Assembly: GCF_000192475.1 (NCBI RefSeq)
Contig: NZ_AEYW01000014.1
Coordinates: 186,001 to 250,000 of the forward strand
Source: Ruegeria conchae
Lineage (GTDB): Bacteria > Pseudomonadota > Alphaproteobacteria > Rhodobacterales > Rhodobacteraceae
Reading direction: 5' to 3'
DNA length: 64,000 nt
Of this stretch, positions 8,632 through 19,067 are shown in pieces; the stretch's first letter is position 1, and every line of letters starts with the position of its first letter. The notes beneath the pieces are model-generated. The model ran no database searches. It was not told where the DNA came from and saw only the letters and a list, made by a program, of their open reading frames with translations. The position numbers and the translations under genes are program-made.

Positions 8632-9575
8632 AGCTAGAAACGGGTAAGCCCTATCAGATTGAAACAGCTATTCTTACCGATGGGAATATGCGCGTTTCGG
8701 TTTTGAACTATGGGGCGATCACGCAGGGTTGGTGGTACAAGGACGTGCCGCTCATCCTTGGGTTTGACGATCCAACTGCGTATCTCACCGATACGCGTTA
8801 CCTAGGCGCAATTGTAGGGCGTGTTGCCAACCGGATCAGCGGCGCGAAGTTTGACTTGGAGGGCGCTAGTTTTGAACTGAACGCCAACGAGGGAAAAAAC
8901 ACCCTACATGGCGGCGACGATGGGCTGTCTAAGCAGTTTTGGGACCTCAAACAGATTGCACAGAATGAAGTCTTTCTGAGCTATGTTTCTCGCGACGGGG
9001 AGGGCGGCTTTCCAGGGGAGATCAGCTTCGAGGTCAGGATCTGCCTACAGGGTCAACGCTTGGTCTATTCAATATCTGCACAGCCTGATCGGCCGACGCC
9101 GATTAGCATTGCGCAGCATAACTACTACACTTTGGGTGCTGCAGGAGGCATAGACGAGCATAAGCTGAAACTCGCTTCAAATTGGTATCTGGAAATCGAC
9201 GATCAGGGTGTTCCGTCGGGCAGAGTGCTTGCGACCAACGAAAACGGGTTGGATTTTTCAACGGCCAATACGATTGGCAGTGTTTCGGAAGGGATCGATC
9301 ACTATTTCTGTTTTGATCATGATCGCGACCCAAAAACTCTGGTGGCGGAAATCACTTCACTCTCTGGCCTTGCGTTGACCGTCTACTCAGACCAACCCGG
9401 AGCACAGGTCTATTCGGGCTATGAGATGACAAAACCGCGTCGCGCTTCGCATGGAGTGTGTTTCGAGCCATCGGGTTATCCCAACGCACCGAATACCTCG
9501 TCGTTTCCTTCAATCATCTATACTCCGGAGAATCCGTACCGGCAGGAACTTAATCTAGAAGTTTCTGAGGAATGA
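8628..9575 (+). CDS. galM: Aldose 1-epimerase (probable xylose mutarotase)
   Basis: A 315-residue GalM-family protein that interconverts alpha and beta anomers. The substrate-binding motif NTLHGG, the catalytic His region AQHNYYTLG and the Glu-containing CFEPSGYPNAPN region are present. It is translationally coupled to xylB by an ATGA overlap, so its likely substrate is xylose or a xylose-containing sugar. There is no signal peptide, so it acts in the cytoplasm. Confidence 0.9.
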   Translation: MKLETGKPYQIETAILTDGNMRVSVLNYGAITQGWWYKDVPLILGFDDPTAYLTDTRYLGAIVGRVANRISGAKFDLEGASFELNANEGKNTLHGGDDGLSKQFWDLKQIAQNEVFLSYVSRDGEGGFPGEISFEVRICLQGQRLVYSISAQPDRPTPISIAQHNYYTLGAAGGIDEHKLKLASNWYLEIDDQGVPSGRVLATNENGLDFSTANTIGSVSEGIDHYFCFDHDRDPKTLVAEITSLSGLALTVYSDQPGAQVYSGYEMTKPRRASHGVCFEPSGYPNAPNTSSFPSIIYTPENPYRQELNLEVSEE

Positions 9576-9576
9576 C

Positions 9577-10878
9577 ATGAGAGCAGTTTCGCTATTCTTG
9601 GCTTTCGGATTAGCAATCTCTGTGGTGGGTGGCGCGGGTGCCCAATCGCTTGGTCCTTTGCCGGAGTTCCTCGAACCCGACTTTGCAAGTGCTGAGCTGG
9701 GGCGTTTGCTGTTTTATGACCCGATCTTGTCTGGCAACAAGAATATCAGCTGCGCGACCTGTCATCATCCCAGGCTTGGCACGTCCGACGGTGTTTCCCT
9801 TGGTATCGGGGAAGGGGGAATTGGGTTGGGTCCAGAGCGGACATTGGACCCAGAGAACACCCCGGAACAACGTATTCCTCGAAACTCACCAGGGCTTTGG
9901 AACCTCGGAGCCACTGAGTTCACGACGTTTTTCCACGATGGGCGACTAGAGGCAGACCCAACGCAACCTGATGGTATCAGAACCCCGTTGGGTACTCATA
10001 TGCGGTCTGGTTTCAATTCAGCGCTGGCCGCACAGGCCATGTTCCCGGTTTTGTCGCCAGACGAAATGGCGGGTCACTATTCTGAGAATGACGTGAGCAA
10101 AGCGGTTCGCCTCGGATTTCTAACACAGCAAGGCGGTGCGTGGGATCTGATTGCAGAACGTGTTGCGGCCATTCCAGAGTACGAGCAGAGGTTTGAGGAC
10201 TTAGCGCCGGATGATGGAATTACGTTCACGGCAATTGCCAATGTAATCGCGGACTTTATCGCATTCGAGTGGCGTGCGGATAACAGCCCGTTCGATCGCG
10301 CGATGCGAGGTGAGGCCGCGCTTTCAGAAGAAGCCGAGATTGGGATGGGCTTGTTTTATGGAAAAGCTGGTTGCAGCAACTGCCACTCGGGCTGGTTCCA
10401 GACCGATCACAAGTTTCATTCGATTGCAATGCCGCAGATCGGCCCGGGAAAGGCGGCGCGATTTGAAAACCATGTCAGGGACGACGGGCGTCTTCGCGTG
10501 ACCGGTGATCCCGACGACGCGTTTGCTTTCCGCACGCCATCTTTGCGCAACGTGACCCTAACTGCTCCGTACGGACATAACGGAGCTTATGCCGACCTTG
10601 AAGATATTGTGCGCCACCATCTGGACCCGGTAGCGTCCTTGCGAAACTACTCGATCGAGAGGGCCACCTTGCCGGACTTCCCCGGCTTTGACGACCAAAG
10701 AGCAATGTCGGATAATCAGAACTTGGGTGCGATTGCCAAAAGCAACAGCTTGTCGAAAGTAAGCCTGACGGATCAGGAAATTGACGCTCTTCTCAGTTTT
10801 CTTAAAAGTCTTGAGGATCCGGCGCAGCGACTAGGTGTACCTGACCAAGTTCCAAGCGGGCTGCCGGTCGACAAGTAA
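9577..10878 (+). CDS. Dihaem cytochrome c peroxidase/MauG-family protein
   Basis: A 433-residue exported protein with a signal peptide (AISVVGGAGAQS) and two c-haem attachment motifs, CATCHH near residue 60 and CSNCHS near residue 265. This is the layout of bacterial cytochrome c peroxidases and MauG/MbnH-like enzymes, which reduce peroxide or oxidise side chains of a partner protein. It begins 1 bp after galM, so it belongs to the xylB transcript, which is unexpected for a sugar operon. It is convergent with the FG-GAP/ASPIC gene, whose stop is immediately adjacent. A partnership of the two in the periplasm is possible but unproven. Confidence 0.88.
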   Translation: MRAVSLFLAFGLAISVVGGAGAQSLGPLPEFLEPDFASAELGRLLFYDPILSGNKNISCATCHHPRLGTSDGVSLGIGEGGIGLGPERTLDPENTPEQRIPRNSPGLWNLGATEFTTFFHDGRLEADPTQPDGIRTPLGTHMRSGFNSALAAQAMFPVLSPDEMAGHYSENDVSKAVRLGFLTQQGGAWDLIAERVAAIPEYEQRFEDLAPDDGITFTAIANVIADFIAFEWRADNSPFDRAMRGEAALSEEAEIGMGLFYGKAGCSNCHSGWFQTDHKFHSIAMPQIGPGKAARFENHVRDDGRLRVTGDPDDAFAFRTPSLRNVTLTAPYGHNGAYADLEDIVRHHLDPVASLRNYSIERATLPDFPGFDDQRAMSDNQNLGAIAKSNSLSKVSLTDQEIDALLSFLKSLEDPAQRLGVPDQVPSGLPVDK

Positions 10879-12390
10879 TCAGCGTCGAATTCGGATGATT
10901 TGGTTGGAGGGGTATTCCCGCCACTCGCTTTTCGCTCCATCCGGCCAGATCATTCGAACCTTCGCCTTGTCTTCCTTCCCAAGTCCAAAATGATGAAAAC
11001 CGGCGATACCACCTGCGTGGCCGCCGCCGACTGTAAGTTCGCGGGTCTGACCGCCTTGCGAAGTTATAACCTCAATAAATCCACCAATTGCTGCGCGATT
11101 GGATTGATCCTGAGCGACATCCAGCAAGAGCCAATCTCCACCTGGTGAAGTGTTCTGACTGACTTCGAGCTCAGAACCTCGGTTGACGACCACCAGATCC
11201 AGCTTCCCATCGTTGTTCAGGTCAGCAAGCGCCGCGCCACGAGACTTAGCCATCGAAGCAGCACCGGCATCTGCTGCAGCTTCAATAAACTGACCGTCGG
11301 AGTTCTGTAGTAGTAGGTTATTGGGATCGTTCAGAGCCGCATCGGGCATCTGTTCTACGTTTCCCTTGGCCACGAATATATCGTCCCGGCCGTCGTTGTT
11401 GACGTCGCCAAACTGTGCGTGCCACCCGGTGGATGGCCTTCCGTCTCCACCGAGATGCGGTCTATGAGCGGTCGTACCCTTATCGTAAGTTGTATCGCGC
11501 CAGGTCGGTCCGTTTGTCACTGGGTCAAAAATCTGGAGTTTCTGGTCACCCATCGAAGTCAGATAAACTTCGGGAAATCCATCTCCTGTAAGGTCGCGAG
11601 AGGCGATCCCCATTCCCCAGATCGAAAATGGAAGCCAGCCTTCGTCTTCCGAGTATTGCCGAGGCTCAGGCTCCATCGCCCATAACTGCTCGTGACCGCC
11701 GCGAACATAGTAGTGACGGTCATTGCTGATGCGAAGATCAGCGCGGCCAGTTCGAGCCCAGTCCGAAAACAAAATAGAAAGTGAGCAGTAGCCGGGCTCA
11801 AGATGCAGTGGCTCGTGATACAAGTCGCCTTCTGGGCGGTACAAAAGGGTTGGTCCGCAGGATTCAAAAGGACCTTCGGGATCAAACCGATCAACATAGG
11901 TGCCAAACGCCAAGGTCGGTAACGTTTGCCCGCTTTCCCATGTTGCCGAGAACCCTGTGGTCCAGTGATCCTCGGACTGAAACCCGAGTTCAGTGAAAGG
12001 GCTGAATTGGCAGTCGTGATGGCCCCGAAGAAGCAGGTCTGGGCCAACACGCAAAATCGCCAGATCCATTACGCCGTCGCTATCAACATCAAGAGGGTAG
12101 GTGCCGGACACACCGGCCAGCGAAAGATCTTCAGGCGTCTTTGCCTGAAATGCTATCTGTTCCTTCGAGGTATTGATGAACAGTTGAGACCGGTTGGAAC
12201 CGCCAGCCAAAAAGAGTTCTGGCAGCGAGTCCCCATTGCAATCGAAAACGGCCACACCACCGCCGACAAAATGCTCCCACCCGCCATCATAGACGTGTCT
12301 TGGCACATCCATCTTTTCAAATTCAGGAGTATCAGCGCCCGCATTCGCAACTGTGGCCAAAGCCGCAATTATCGCAAACTCAAGGCGCAT
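10879..12390 (-). CDS. Exported FG-GAP/ASPIC (CRTAC1-type) repeat protein
   Basis: A 503-residue protein with a signal peptide (LATVANAGAD) and several FG-GAP/VCBS-like repeats with calcium-binding cores such as DVNNDGRDDIF, DLNNDGKLDLV and DVDSDGVMDLA. The C-terminus (VRMIWPDGAKSEW) fits the ASPIC/UnbV domain. Such proteins fold as beta-propellers outside the cytoplasm. Its start lies 11 bp inside the end of the upstream ROK regulator gene, so regulator and propeller are co-transcribed. Its stop abuts the stop of the MauG-like gene. Function is unknown; a substrate or scaffold for the dihaem protein is one hypothesis. Confidence 0.82.
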   Translation of the reverse strand: MRLEFAIIAALATVANAGADTPEFEKMDVPRHVYDGGWEHFVGGGVAVFDCNGDSLPELFLAGGSNRSQLFINTSKEQIAFQAKTPEDLSLAGVSGTYPLDVDSDGVMDLAILRVGPDLLLRGHHDCQFSPFTELGFQSEDHWTTGFSATWESGQTLPTLAFGTYVDRFDPEGPFESCGPTLLYRPEGDLYHEPLHLEPGYCSLSILFSDWARTGRADLRISNDRHYYVRGGHEQLWAMEPEPRQYSEDEGWLPFSIWGMGIASRDLTGDGFPEVYLTSMGDQKLQIFDPVTNGPTWRDTTYDKGTTAHRPHLGGDGRPSTGWHAQFGDVNNDGRDDIFVAKGNVEQMPDAALNDPNNLLLQNSDGQFIEAAADAGAASMAKSRGAALADLNNDGKLDLVVVNRGSELEVSQNTSPGGDWLLLDVAQDQSNRAAIGGFIEVITSQGGQTRELTVGGGHAGGIAGFHHFGLGKEDKAKVRMIWPDGAKSEWREYPSNQIIRIRR

Positions 12391-13597
12391 TCGACGTCAG
12401 CTCCTTGACCTTTAGAATCGAGACTTGCTCAATTCCATAGGCTGCTGCCCCTTTAGCCCACATCATGTCGCCCCAGTGATGAACTTTGATCTGGGGCAAA
12501 GGTGCATCGACATTCACAACGCCGTTCCGAATGCGGGTCATAACTTCGCTGGAACACAAATGTTCAAAGCTCATTTGTGCCCCCGAGACGATAATGCACT
12601 CTGGGTCAAACAAGTTGATCAGGTTGGAAATTCCGAGGCCAAACATCTGACCTGCGCGGGCAAGCACCGACGAAGCTCTGTCGTCGCCTGAGTTGGCGCG
12701 GTCATGTATTTCGGAAACGGATTCCATGTCGTTGGTATGACCGGTGACTGTCATCTCACGGAGCAGGGCATAGTCACCCACATAGGCTTCAAGACACCCG
12801 CGTTGACCGCATTGGCAAAGGGCCCCGTCAAGCTGAACTTTGGTGTGCCCAAACTCAGCGCCACAGCCTCGTTCTCCACGGTATAGTTTGCCGTCCAATA
12901 CGATGCCAAGGCCAACACCGTGTTCGATCGTAACGACGAGGAAGTTCTCTAAACCCTTGCCCAGGCCAAAAAGCTGTTCGGCCTTGGCGACAAGATTGGC
13001 ATCGTTGTCAACGAATGCGGGGCAGGGCAGTTTATTTGAAAGCAGGTGGCTGAAGTCAATATTTCTCTCGGTAATTGAAGAAGACCAGTGGACAAAATTC
13101 CTGTTTGCGTCGACCAGTCCGGCCACCCCGATAGAAACACCTGCCAAATGTGCGACGGAACGGTCGATCTGACTGCAGGTCTCTTCAAGAGCTTCGCGGA
13201 TCGCCGATACAAATTTTTGCGGCGACATTCTGGCTTGATCCAGAGCATATTTATGGGATGCGACTTCGTTACCTTCAAAGTCGACCAAGATAACTGAGAT
13301 TACTTGCCGAGCTACTTTGAGGCCGGCCACAAGGTGCATCTGGCCGTCCAATTGCAGCAATACTCTGGGTCTGCCTCTCTTTCCCGACTTGGACTGTGCC
13401 TGGCTTTCAGTCTCTTTGACCAACCCGGCCGAGATGAGATCAGCCGTGGCTGCGGTGACGGTCGCAGGGCTGGTTTGCAAGGCGGATGCAATATCGATCC
13501 GCGAGACGGACCCCTTGGCTCTGATGTGCTCCAATACCCGTATGCGGGTCGTATTTCTTTGTTCCAAAGAAACCGGAGAGGCTTTGCTTTTCAGCAT
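12380..13597 (-). CDS. xylR: ROK-family repressor, probable XylR
   Basis: A 405-residue protein with an N-terminal winged helix-turn-helix (about residues 20-70) and a sugar-kinase-like ROK domain. The zinc motif CQCGQRGCLEA is intact, as is a DxGxxG-like GIVLDGKLYRGERGCGAEFGH segment. Placed divergently from xylFHGA and close to xylB, it is probably the xylose-responsive repressor. The two matching AT-rich inverted repeats before xylB and xylF are its likely operators. It is the first gene of a minus-strand pair with the FG-GAP protein. Confidence 0.85.
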   Translation of the reverse strand: MLKSKASPVSLEQRNTTRIRVLEHIRAKGSVSRIDIASALQTSPATVTAATADLISAGLVKETESQAQSKSGKRGRPRVLLQLDGQMHLVAGLKVARQVISVILVDFEGNEVASHKYALDQARMSPQKFVSAIREALEETCSQIDRSVAHLAGVSIGVAGLVDANRNFVHWSSSITERNIDFSHLLSNKLPCPAFVDNDANLVAKAEQLFGLGKGLENFLVVTIEHGVGLGIVLDGKLYRGERGCGAEFGHTKVQLDGALCQCGQRGCLEAYVGDYALLREMTVTGHTNDMESVSEIHDRANSGDDRASSVLARAGQMFGLGISNLINLFDPECIIVSGAQMSFEHLCSSEVMTRIRNGVVNVDAPLPQIKVHHWGDMMWAKGAAAYGIEQVSILKVKELTSNAP

Positions 13598-13639
13598 TTT
13601 GTCCTCGCGAATCTTGCTGTTGGTCCAATCTATTTGAAT

Positions 13640-13686
13640 TTGACTGCCTCTTGTAGAGTAAATATTTTACCGACTGAAATAAATAT
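13640..13686 (+). promoter_or_regulatory. xylF promoter with XylR-type operator
   Basis: TTGACT (13640-13645) and TATTTT (13663-13668) with a 17-bp spacer form a good sigma-70-type promoter. The inverted repeat at 13659-13686 (TAAATATTTTAC, spacer, GAAATAAATAT) overlaps the -10 box, so a bound repressor would block the polymerase. The same element occurs upstream of xylB. The divergent xylR start at 13597 is 43 bp away, so autoregulation is plausible. Confidence 0.75.
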
Positions 13687-13748
13687 GGTATTGAAATTTG
13701 TGAGAGCCGCGAATCGAAATGCGATGGCTCGGCAAATGGGAGGAAATC

Positions 13749-14768
13749 ATGAAAAGAATTCTCAGCTTTTCGGCTGTGGCCACTTTGTTGGCTTCGACCG
13801 CATTCGCAGAGCCAGTGGTCGGCGTAAGCTGGTCGAACTTTCAGGAAGAACGTTGGAAAACGGATGAGGCGGCCATAAAATCGGCACTTGAAGCTGGCGG
13901 TGCCGAGTACATTTCGGCAGACGCCCAATCATCGTCGGCAAAGCAGCTGTCGGACATTGAAAGCCTGATCGCCCAAGGCGTGGACGCGCTGATCATTCTG
14001 GCGCAGGACGCGCAGGCCATCGGGCCAGCGGTTCAGGCTGCGGCGGACGAAGGTATCCCTGTGATTGCCTATGACCGCCTGATCGAAGACGACCGAGCAT
14101 TTTATCTGACCTTCGACAATGTCGAAGTCGGCAGAATGCAGGCCCGCGCTGTATTTGAGGCCATGCCGAAAGGCAATTATGTCATGATCAAAGGCTCTCC
14201 CACGGATCCAAATGCGGACTTCCTGCGGGGTGGTCAGCAAGAGATCATCGGCGCAGCTGTTGACAGCGGTGACATAGTAATCGTTGGTGAGGCTTATACG
14301 GATGGCTGGTTACCGGCGAACGCGCAGCGGAACATGGAACAAATCCTGACCGCGAACGAGAACAACGTGGATGCAGTCGTTGCGTCGAATGACGGTACTG
14401 CAGGCGGTGTTGTTGCTGCGCTGACCGCACAGGGCATGGAAGGCATTCCGGTTTCCGGTCAGGACGGCGACCACGCAGCATTGAACCGTGTCGCACTGGG
14501 TACGCAGACGGTTTCGGTTTGGAAGGATGCTCGCGAACTCGGAAAGGCCGCTGGCGAAATCGCTGTCACATTGAGCGGTGGTACAAGCCCTGCTGATGTC
14601 GAAGGCGCAGTTAGCTGGACATCACCGGGTGGGACCGAGATGAACTCGGTTTTCCTGGCGCCTGTTCCAATAACTAAGGACAACTTGTCCGTGGTTGTTG
14701 ATGCCGGATGGATCCCGCTGGAAGATCTTTGCCAAGGCGTTGAAAACGGACCTGCCCCTTGTAACTAA
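13749..14768 (+). CDS. xylF: D-xylose ABC transporter substrate-binding protein
   Basis: A 339-residue exported protein of the ribose/xylose-binding family. The ATG at 13749 follows GGGAGGAAATC; the signal peptide ends near ASTAFA-EP. The mature protein has the XylF pattern ([46 protein letters not shown]). It is the first gene of xylFHGA and carries its own promoter. It binds xylose in the periplasm and delivers it to XylH. Confidence 0.95.
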   Translation: MKRILSFSAVATLLASTAFAEPVVGVSWSNFQEERWKTDEAAIKSALEAGGAEYISADAQSSSAKQLSDIESLIAQGVDALIILAQDAQAIGPAVQAAADEGIPVIAYDRLIEDDRAFYLTFDNVEVGRMQARAVFEAMPKGNYVMIKGSPTDPNADFLRGGQQEIIGAAVDSGDIVIVGEAYTDGWLPANAQRNMEQILTANENNVDAVVASNDGTAGGVVAALTAQGMEGIPVSGQDGDHAALNRVALGTQTVSVWKDARELGKAAGEIAVTLSGGTSPADVEGAVSWTSPGGTEMNSVFLAPVPITKDNLSVVVDAGWIPLEDLCQGVENGPAPCN

Positions 14769-14777
14769 ACCACTCAG

Positions 14778-14805
14778 CCCTGGGCCTCTTAGTCTGGGCC
14801 TGGGG
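14778..14805 (+). other. Intercistronic hairpin xylF-xylH
   Basis: A 9-bp GC-rich stem (CCCTGGGCC with GGCCTGGGG, two G-U pairs, about 9-nt loop) follows xylF without a T-run. It matches the pattern seen after the other binding-protein genes in this window. Confidence 0.6.
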
Positions 14806-14831
14806 CAAATGCTGAATATGAAAGATCGGAA

Positions 14832-16130
14832 ATGACCGAAACTTCGTCTCAGCCGATACCTGAAAAAGCGAAACCCAGCCTGTTCCAGCAACTGGAACTG
14901 GACATGCGACTTTTGGGAATGATCGGCGCGTTTGTCATCCTGTGTATCGGGTTCAACATCTTCACGGACGGACGGTTCTTGACGCCTCGGAACCTGTTCA
15001 ATCTCTCCATCCAGACGGTTTCAGTGGCCATTATGGCGTGCGGAATGGTGTTCATTATCGTCACTCGCCACATCGACTTGTCGGTAGGAGCGCTGCTGGC
15101 AACAACCTCAGCCGTAATGGCAATGACGCAAACCGAGCTTTTGCCGCAAATACTTGGGATGGGATTGAACAATCCTGCAACTTGGGCGATCACCATTGTA
15201 GTCGGGCTGTTTGTCGGCACGCTGATTGGTGCGTTTCATGGCTGGATGGTTGGCTACCTGACGATACCGGCCTTCATTGTCACGCTTGGTGGATTTCTGG
15301 TTTGGCGAAACGTGGCGTGGTATTTGACCAGCGGCCAGACGATTGGTCCTCTGGATAGTACATTCCTGATGTTTGGCGGGACCAACGGTACGTTGGGAAC
15401 GACGACAAGCTGGCTGTTTGGGCTTTTCGCTACTGCGGTTGCCATCTGGGCTTTGTGGAGTGGCCGACGCGCAAAAGCGGCACATGGCTTCCCTGTGAAA
15501 CCTGTTTGGGCCGAGGCCACTCTGGCCGGGATAATCGCAATTGCCATCCTTGGGTACGTTTACATCGTAAACAGTTACGCCATTCCGACGCGCCGGCTGC
15601 AACGCATGTTCGAAGCGCGCGGAGAGACAATGCCAGAGGGGCTGGTCGTCGGATACGGCATACCGATTTCTGTACTCATCCTAATCATCGTGGCCGTCAC
15701 GCTGACAATTGTGGCGCGGAAAACCAAGTTCGGCCGATACATCTTTGCTACTGGCGGCAACCCGGATGCGGCAGAGCTTTCGGGCATCAACACTCGGCTG
15801 CTGACTGTGAAGATTTTTGCGCTGATGGGTTTCCTGTGCGCCGTATCCGCCGTGGTCGCCTCGGCCCGTCTGGCAAACCATTCGAACGACATTGGTACGC
15901 TCGACGAACTACGGGTTATTGCCGCTGCAGTGATCGGAGGAACCGCATTGTCTGGTGGCATCGGCACCATATACGGCGCGATCCTTGGCGCATTGATCAT
16001 GCAGGCGCTGCAATCGGGCATGGCAATGGTTGGCGTAGACGCACCGTTTCAGAACATAGTCGTCGGCAGCGTCCTCGTGTTGGCCGTCTATATCGATATC
16101 GTTTACCGTAAGCGACTGGGGGCCAAGTGA
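14832..16130 (+). CDS. xylH: D-xylose ABC transporter permease
   Basis: A 432-residue membrane protein of the ribose/xylose permease family with about ten hydrophobic segments. It carries the family motif in [15 protein letters not shown] and the cytoplasmic [13 protein letters not shown] loop that contacts the ATPase. The length fits XylH, which is longer than RbsC because of an insert near residues 200-260. It overlaps xylG by 4 bp. Confidence 0.94.
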   Translation: MTETSSQPIPEKAKPSLFQQLELDMRLLGMIGAFVILCIGFNIFTDGRFLTPRNLFNLSIQTVSVAIMACGMVFIIVTRHIDLSVGALLATTSAVMAMTQTELLPQILGMGLNNPATWAITIVVGLFVGTLIGAFHGWMVGYLTIPAFIVTLGGFLVWRNVAWYLTSGQTIGPLDSTFLMFGGTNGTLGTTTSWLFGLFATAVAIWALWSGRRAKAAHGFPVKPVWAEATLAGIIAIAILGYVYIVNSYAIPTRRLQRMFEARGETMPEGLVVGYGIPISVLILIIVAVTLTIVARKTKFGRYIFATGGNPDAAELSGINTRLLTVKIFALMGFLCAVSAVVASARLANHSNDIGTLDELRVIAAAVIGGTALSGGIGTIYGAILGALIMQALQSGMAMVGVDAPFQNIVVGSVLVLAVYIDIVYRKRLGAK

Positions 16131-16933
16131 TGCAAGCTCAGGATACTCAGAAAAGACTTTCCGGCACTGGGCGCGGTTCAGGCGCACCGCCATTGGTCGA
16201 GATGCGCGACATCTCGATTTCCTTCGGTGGGATCAAGGCCGTCGACCATGTTTCAGTCGATCTCTATCCGGGTGAAGTCGTCGGTTTGCTAGGCCATAAC
16301 GGGGCCGGAAAGTCCACGTTGATAAAGGTATTGTCCGGCGCCTATCAGATGGACCACGGCGAGATTCTGATTGATGGCAAGTCGGTCGAGATTGACAATC
16401 CCCGTGATGCGCGGGCGAATAACATCGAAACGATCTATCAGACGCTCGCATTGGCCGACAATTTGGACGCGACTTCGAACCTTTTCTTGGGGCGCGAGAT
16501 GACGACGCCGTTCGGGTTGGTCAACGACGCAGCCATGGAGGCCGAATGCCGAAAGATAATGGCGCAGCTCAATCCGAACTTTCAGAAGTTCAATGATCCG
16601 GTCTCCGCCTTGTCGGGTGGGCAAAGGCAATCAGTGGCGATCGCTCGGGCTGTCTACTTCAACGCACGCATTCTGATCATGGACGAGCCGACAGCGGCAC
16701 TTGGGCCACATGAAACGCAGATGGTGGCGGATCTGATTCACCAACTGAAGGCACAAGGCATCGGGATATTTCTGATCGATCACGATGTGCATGCCGTTAT
16801 GGAGCTGTGTGACCGCGCCTCGGTCATGAAGAACGGGAAATTGGTCGGGACGGTCGATATCGCAGACGTCACTGACGACGATCTTTTGTCGATGATCATT
16901 CTCGGCAAACAGCCAGCACAAAAAGCAGAGTAG
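16127..16933 (+). CDS. xylG: Xylose ABC transporter ATP-binding protein, single-domain form
   Basis: A 268-residue ATPase with Walker [10 protein letters not shown], signature LSGGQRQSV and Walker [14 protein letters not shown]. coli XylG has two fused ATPase domains of about 500 residues in total; this one has a single domain and so must act as a homodimer, as in many alphaproteobacteria. It is coupled to xylH by overlap and lies 9 bp before xylA. Confidence 0.9.
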   Translation: MMQAQDTQKRLSGTGRGSGAPPLVEMRDISISFGGIKAVDHVSVDLYPGEVVGLLGHNGAGKSTLIKVLSGAYQMDHGEILIDGKSVEIDNPRDARANNIETIYQTLALADNLDATSNLFLGREMTTPFGLVNDAAMEAECRKIMAQLNPNFQKFNDPVSALSGGQRQSVAIARAVYFNARILIMDEPTAALGPHETQMVADLIHQLKAQGIGIFLIDHDVHAVMELCDRASVMKNGKLVGTVDIADVTDDDLLSMIILGKQPAQKAE

Positions 16934-16942
16934 GGGGCAGAA

Positions 16943-18250
16943 ATGCCAAGTGGATTTTTTGAAGGGATCGAAAAGATCCGGTTTGAAGGCGCGGACAGCG
17001 ACAACCCGCTGGCATTCCACCATTATAATCCGGACGAGATTGTCATAGGAAAGCGCATGGAGGACCATCTGCGGTTTGCTGTGGCCTGGTGGCATTCATT
17101 CGCGTGGGAGGGCGGAGACCCCTTTGGTGGACCTACGTTCGAACGCCCATGGTATCCTCAGGACGATATGGGCCGGGCCCGCCAGAAGGCAGATATTGCA
17201 TTCGAATTGTTTGAGCTTTTGGGGCAGCCATTCTTTTGCTGGCACGACGCTGATATCCGGCCCGAACAGGGAAATTTCGCCGATAACTTGCGCACATTGG
17301 AAGAAATCACCGACTATATCGGTGAAAAGATGCAAGTTTCTGGCAACAAACTGCTTTGGGGTACGGCCAATATGTTCAGTCATCGTCGCTGGATGTCTGG
17401 CGCCAGTACCAATCCTGATCCCGACGTTTTTGCGTTCGCTGCAGCGACAGTGAAATCCTGCATGGATGCAACTCACAAATTAGGCGGTGAAAACTATGTT
17501 CTGTGGGGTGGTCGTGAGGGCTACGAAACTCTTCTGAACACGGACCTGAAAACTGAATTGGACCACATGGGCCGTTTTCTGAACATGGTCGTAGAGTACA
17601 AACACAAGATCGGGTTCAAAGGCACCATTCTGGTGGAGCCGAAACCTCAGGAGCCTTCCAAGCATCAGTACGACTATGATGTAGCTACTTGCATCGGATT
17701 TCTCAGGAAGTACGGTTTGGAGAACGATGTGAAGCTGAATCTCGAGCAGGGCCACGCGATCCTTGCCGGGCATAGCTTTGAGCATGAAATTGCGGTTGCG
17801 ACTGCTGAAGGGATGCTGGGTTCGATTGATATGAACCGCAACGACTACCAATCTGGATGGGATACAGACCAGTTTCCGAACAATACACCGGAAGTTGCCC
17901 TAGCTTACTATTACATCCTGAAGGCTGGTGGTTTTAACACCGGCGGCACAAATTTCGACGCCAAAATTCGCCGGCAATCGATTGACGCTGTCGATCTGGT
18001 GGCGGCTCATATCGGCGGAATGGACATATGCGCACGGGGTTTGAAAGCAGCAGCTGCAATGATTGAAGATGGAGGCTTGGAAAACGTGCTTTCGCAACGG
18101 TATTCCGGTTGGAAGTCTCCCAAAGCGGAGTCCATGTTAAGCAGTAGCCTGGATGAAATTTCCGCGCGCGTTTTAAATGAAGGAATAAACCCAGAGCCGC
18201 AATCTGGACGCCAGGAAATAATAGAGAATTATGTGAACAGATTTGTCTAA
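16943..18250 (+). CDS. xylA: Xylose isomerase
   Basis: A 435-residue class II xylose isomerase converting D-xylose to D-xylulose with two divalent metal ions. Active-site segments are visible: [10 protein letters not shown] (catalytic His and Asp), [16 protein letters not shown] and [17 protein letters not shown]. It is the last gene of the xylFHGA operon and is followed by a terminator. With XylB it completes the isomerase route into the pentose phosphate pathway. Confidence 0.96.
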   Translation: MPSGFFEGIEKIRFEGADSDNPLAFHHYNPDEIVIGKRMEDHLRFAVAWWHSFAWEGGDPFGGPTFERPWYPQDDMGRARQKADIAFELFELLGQPFFCWHDADIRPEQGNFADNLRTLEEITDYIGEKMQVSGNKLLWGTANMFSHRRWMSGASTNPDPDVFAFAAATVKSCMDATHKLGGENYVLWGGREGYETLLNTDLKTELDHMGRFLNMVVEYKHKIGFKGTILVEPKPQEPSKHQYDYDVATCIGFLRKYGLENDVKLNLEQGHAILAGHSFEHEIAVATAEGMLGSIDMNRNDYQSGWDTDQFPNNTPEVALAYYYILKAGGFNTGGTNFDAKIRRQSIDAVDLVAAHIGGMDICARGLKAAAAMIEDGGLENVLSQRYSGWKSPKAESMLSSSLDEISARVLNEGINPEPQSGRQEIIENYVNRFV

Positions 18251-18299
18251 CTGCCAAACTTGGGTGTTTTCCACTGTTGTCAAAAGTCACGCCATGCCG

Positions 18300-18335
18300 C
18301 CCTTGGTGCTGAGGACACTAAGGGAGGTTTTGTTT
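18300..18335 (+). terminator. Terminator of the xylFHGA operon
   Basis: CCCTTGGTG and CACTAAGGG pair over 9 bp (one G-U) with a 7-nt loop, followed by a T-rich stretch (GGTTTTGTTTAT). The stem starts 50 bp after the xylA stop. Confidence 0.75.
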
Positions 18336-18403
18336 ATAACCCATCCATAAAGACAAAACCTTTCCTTGTTCTGGTCAAGCGGCCGCAATTCTTTTGGGGT
18401 CAC

Positions 18404-18499
18404 AAATGCTTGACGTGTGGGTCATAATTGAATGACGTGATTGACCGATTTAATGAGGTTTTGGCCGTCGATTGGGTCAAATATCAGTGACGTTCCACA
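18404..18499. repeat. 96-bp dispersed repeat, copy A
   Basis: By hand alignment it is identical at 80 of 96 positions, without gaps, to copy B at 24232-24327. Both end in GTGACGTTCCACA. It lies in the roughly 440-bp gap between xylA and the small secreted-protein gene, where I see no convincing gene. It could be a terminal fragment of an insertion element or a small non-autonomous repeat; no target duplication could be recognised. Confidence 0.7.
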
Positions 18500-18695
18500 C
18501 GGTGGTTGCAGTAGCGCGCCATTCAAGACTCTGTCCGGTGATGACCGCAGTGCGGACTTTGCTGCCGTCAGTGTTTGCCCGAAGCCAAGTTTTTGACTCT
18601 TGCAACTCCTGCCCAAGGCGAACATCTGGGCTGCCGTAAATGCACGAATGAATTTTTTCAAGGTTTCTTGGAGTCGCTGGAACAACACCTCAAAC

Positions 18696-19067
18696 TCATT
18701 TGGTGCAGGCTACTCGAACAACTTGGTCCGCCTCGCATTTGTTTCTCTTGGTGCAATCGCCTTCAGAATTTCTACCGCTCTCATAGACACACATTGGTGG
18801 TTTCGTTGACCAACCCTGCTTCGTGGTGCATTCATCTTTGCCCGTGCATTGCGAACCCCCACAAGTTTTGGGGTGCCATTGTCTGAGCGACTGATATGTT
18901 TTCCATTCACTTGGACAAGTTCTGCCGGGAAAAGAACATACCGCTTCTGCATTTATCATTTCGGTTAACCCTCCGGCGTTGCTACACTCCACCGCTGTGG
19001 CTGCCGCACCGATAGTGGCTGAAACTGCCACAGCAAGGAAGAAAGTTCCTGCAGATAGTTTTACCAT
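18696..19067 (-). CDS. Small cysteine-rich exported protein, unknown function
   Basis: A 123-residue protein from the ATG at 19067 (MVKLSAGTFFLAVAVSAT) with a clear signal peptide. The mature part holds eight or more Cys residues (for example CSFPGRTCPSEW, CGGSQCTGKDEC), suggesting disulfides in the periplasm or outside the cell. The open frame extends upstream to 19154, but that part lacks a sensible start. I recognise no family. It stands alone between the repeat and the haemoglobin gene. Confidence 0.6.
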   Translation of the reverse strand: MVKLSAGTFFLAVAVSATIGAAATAVECSNAGGLTEMINAEAVCSFPGRTCPSEWKTYQSLRQWHPKTCGGSQCTGKDECTTKQGWSTKPPMCVYESGRNSEGDCTKRNKCEADQVVRVACTK

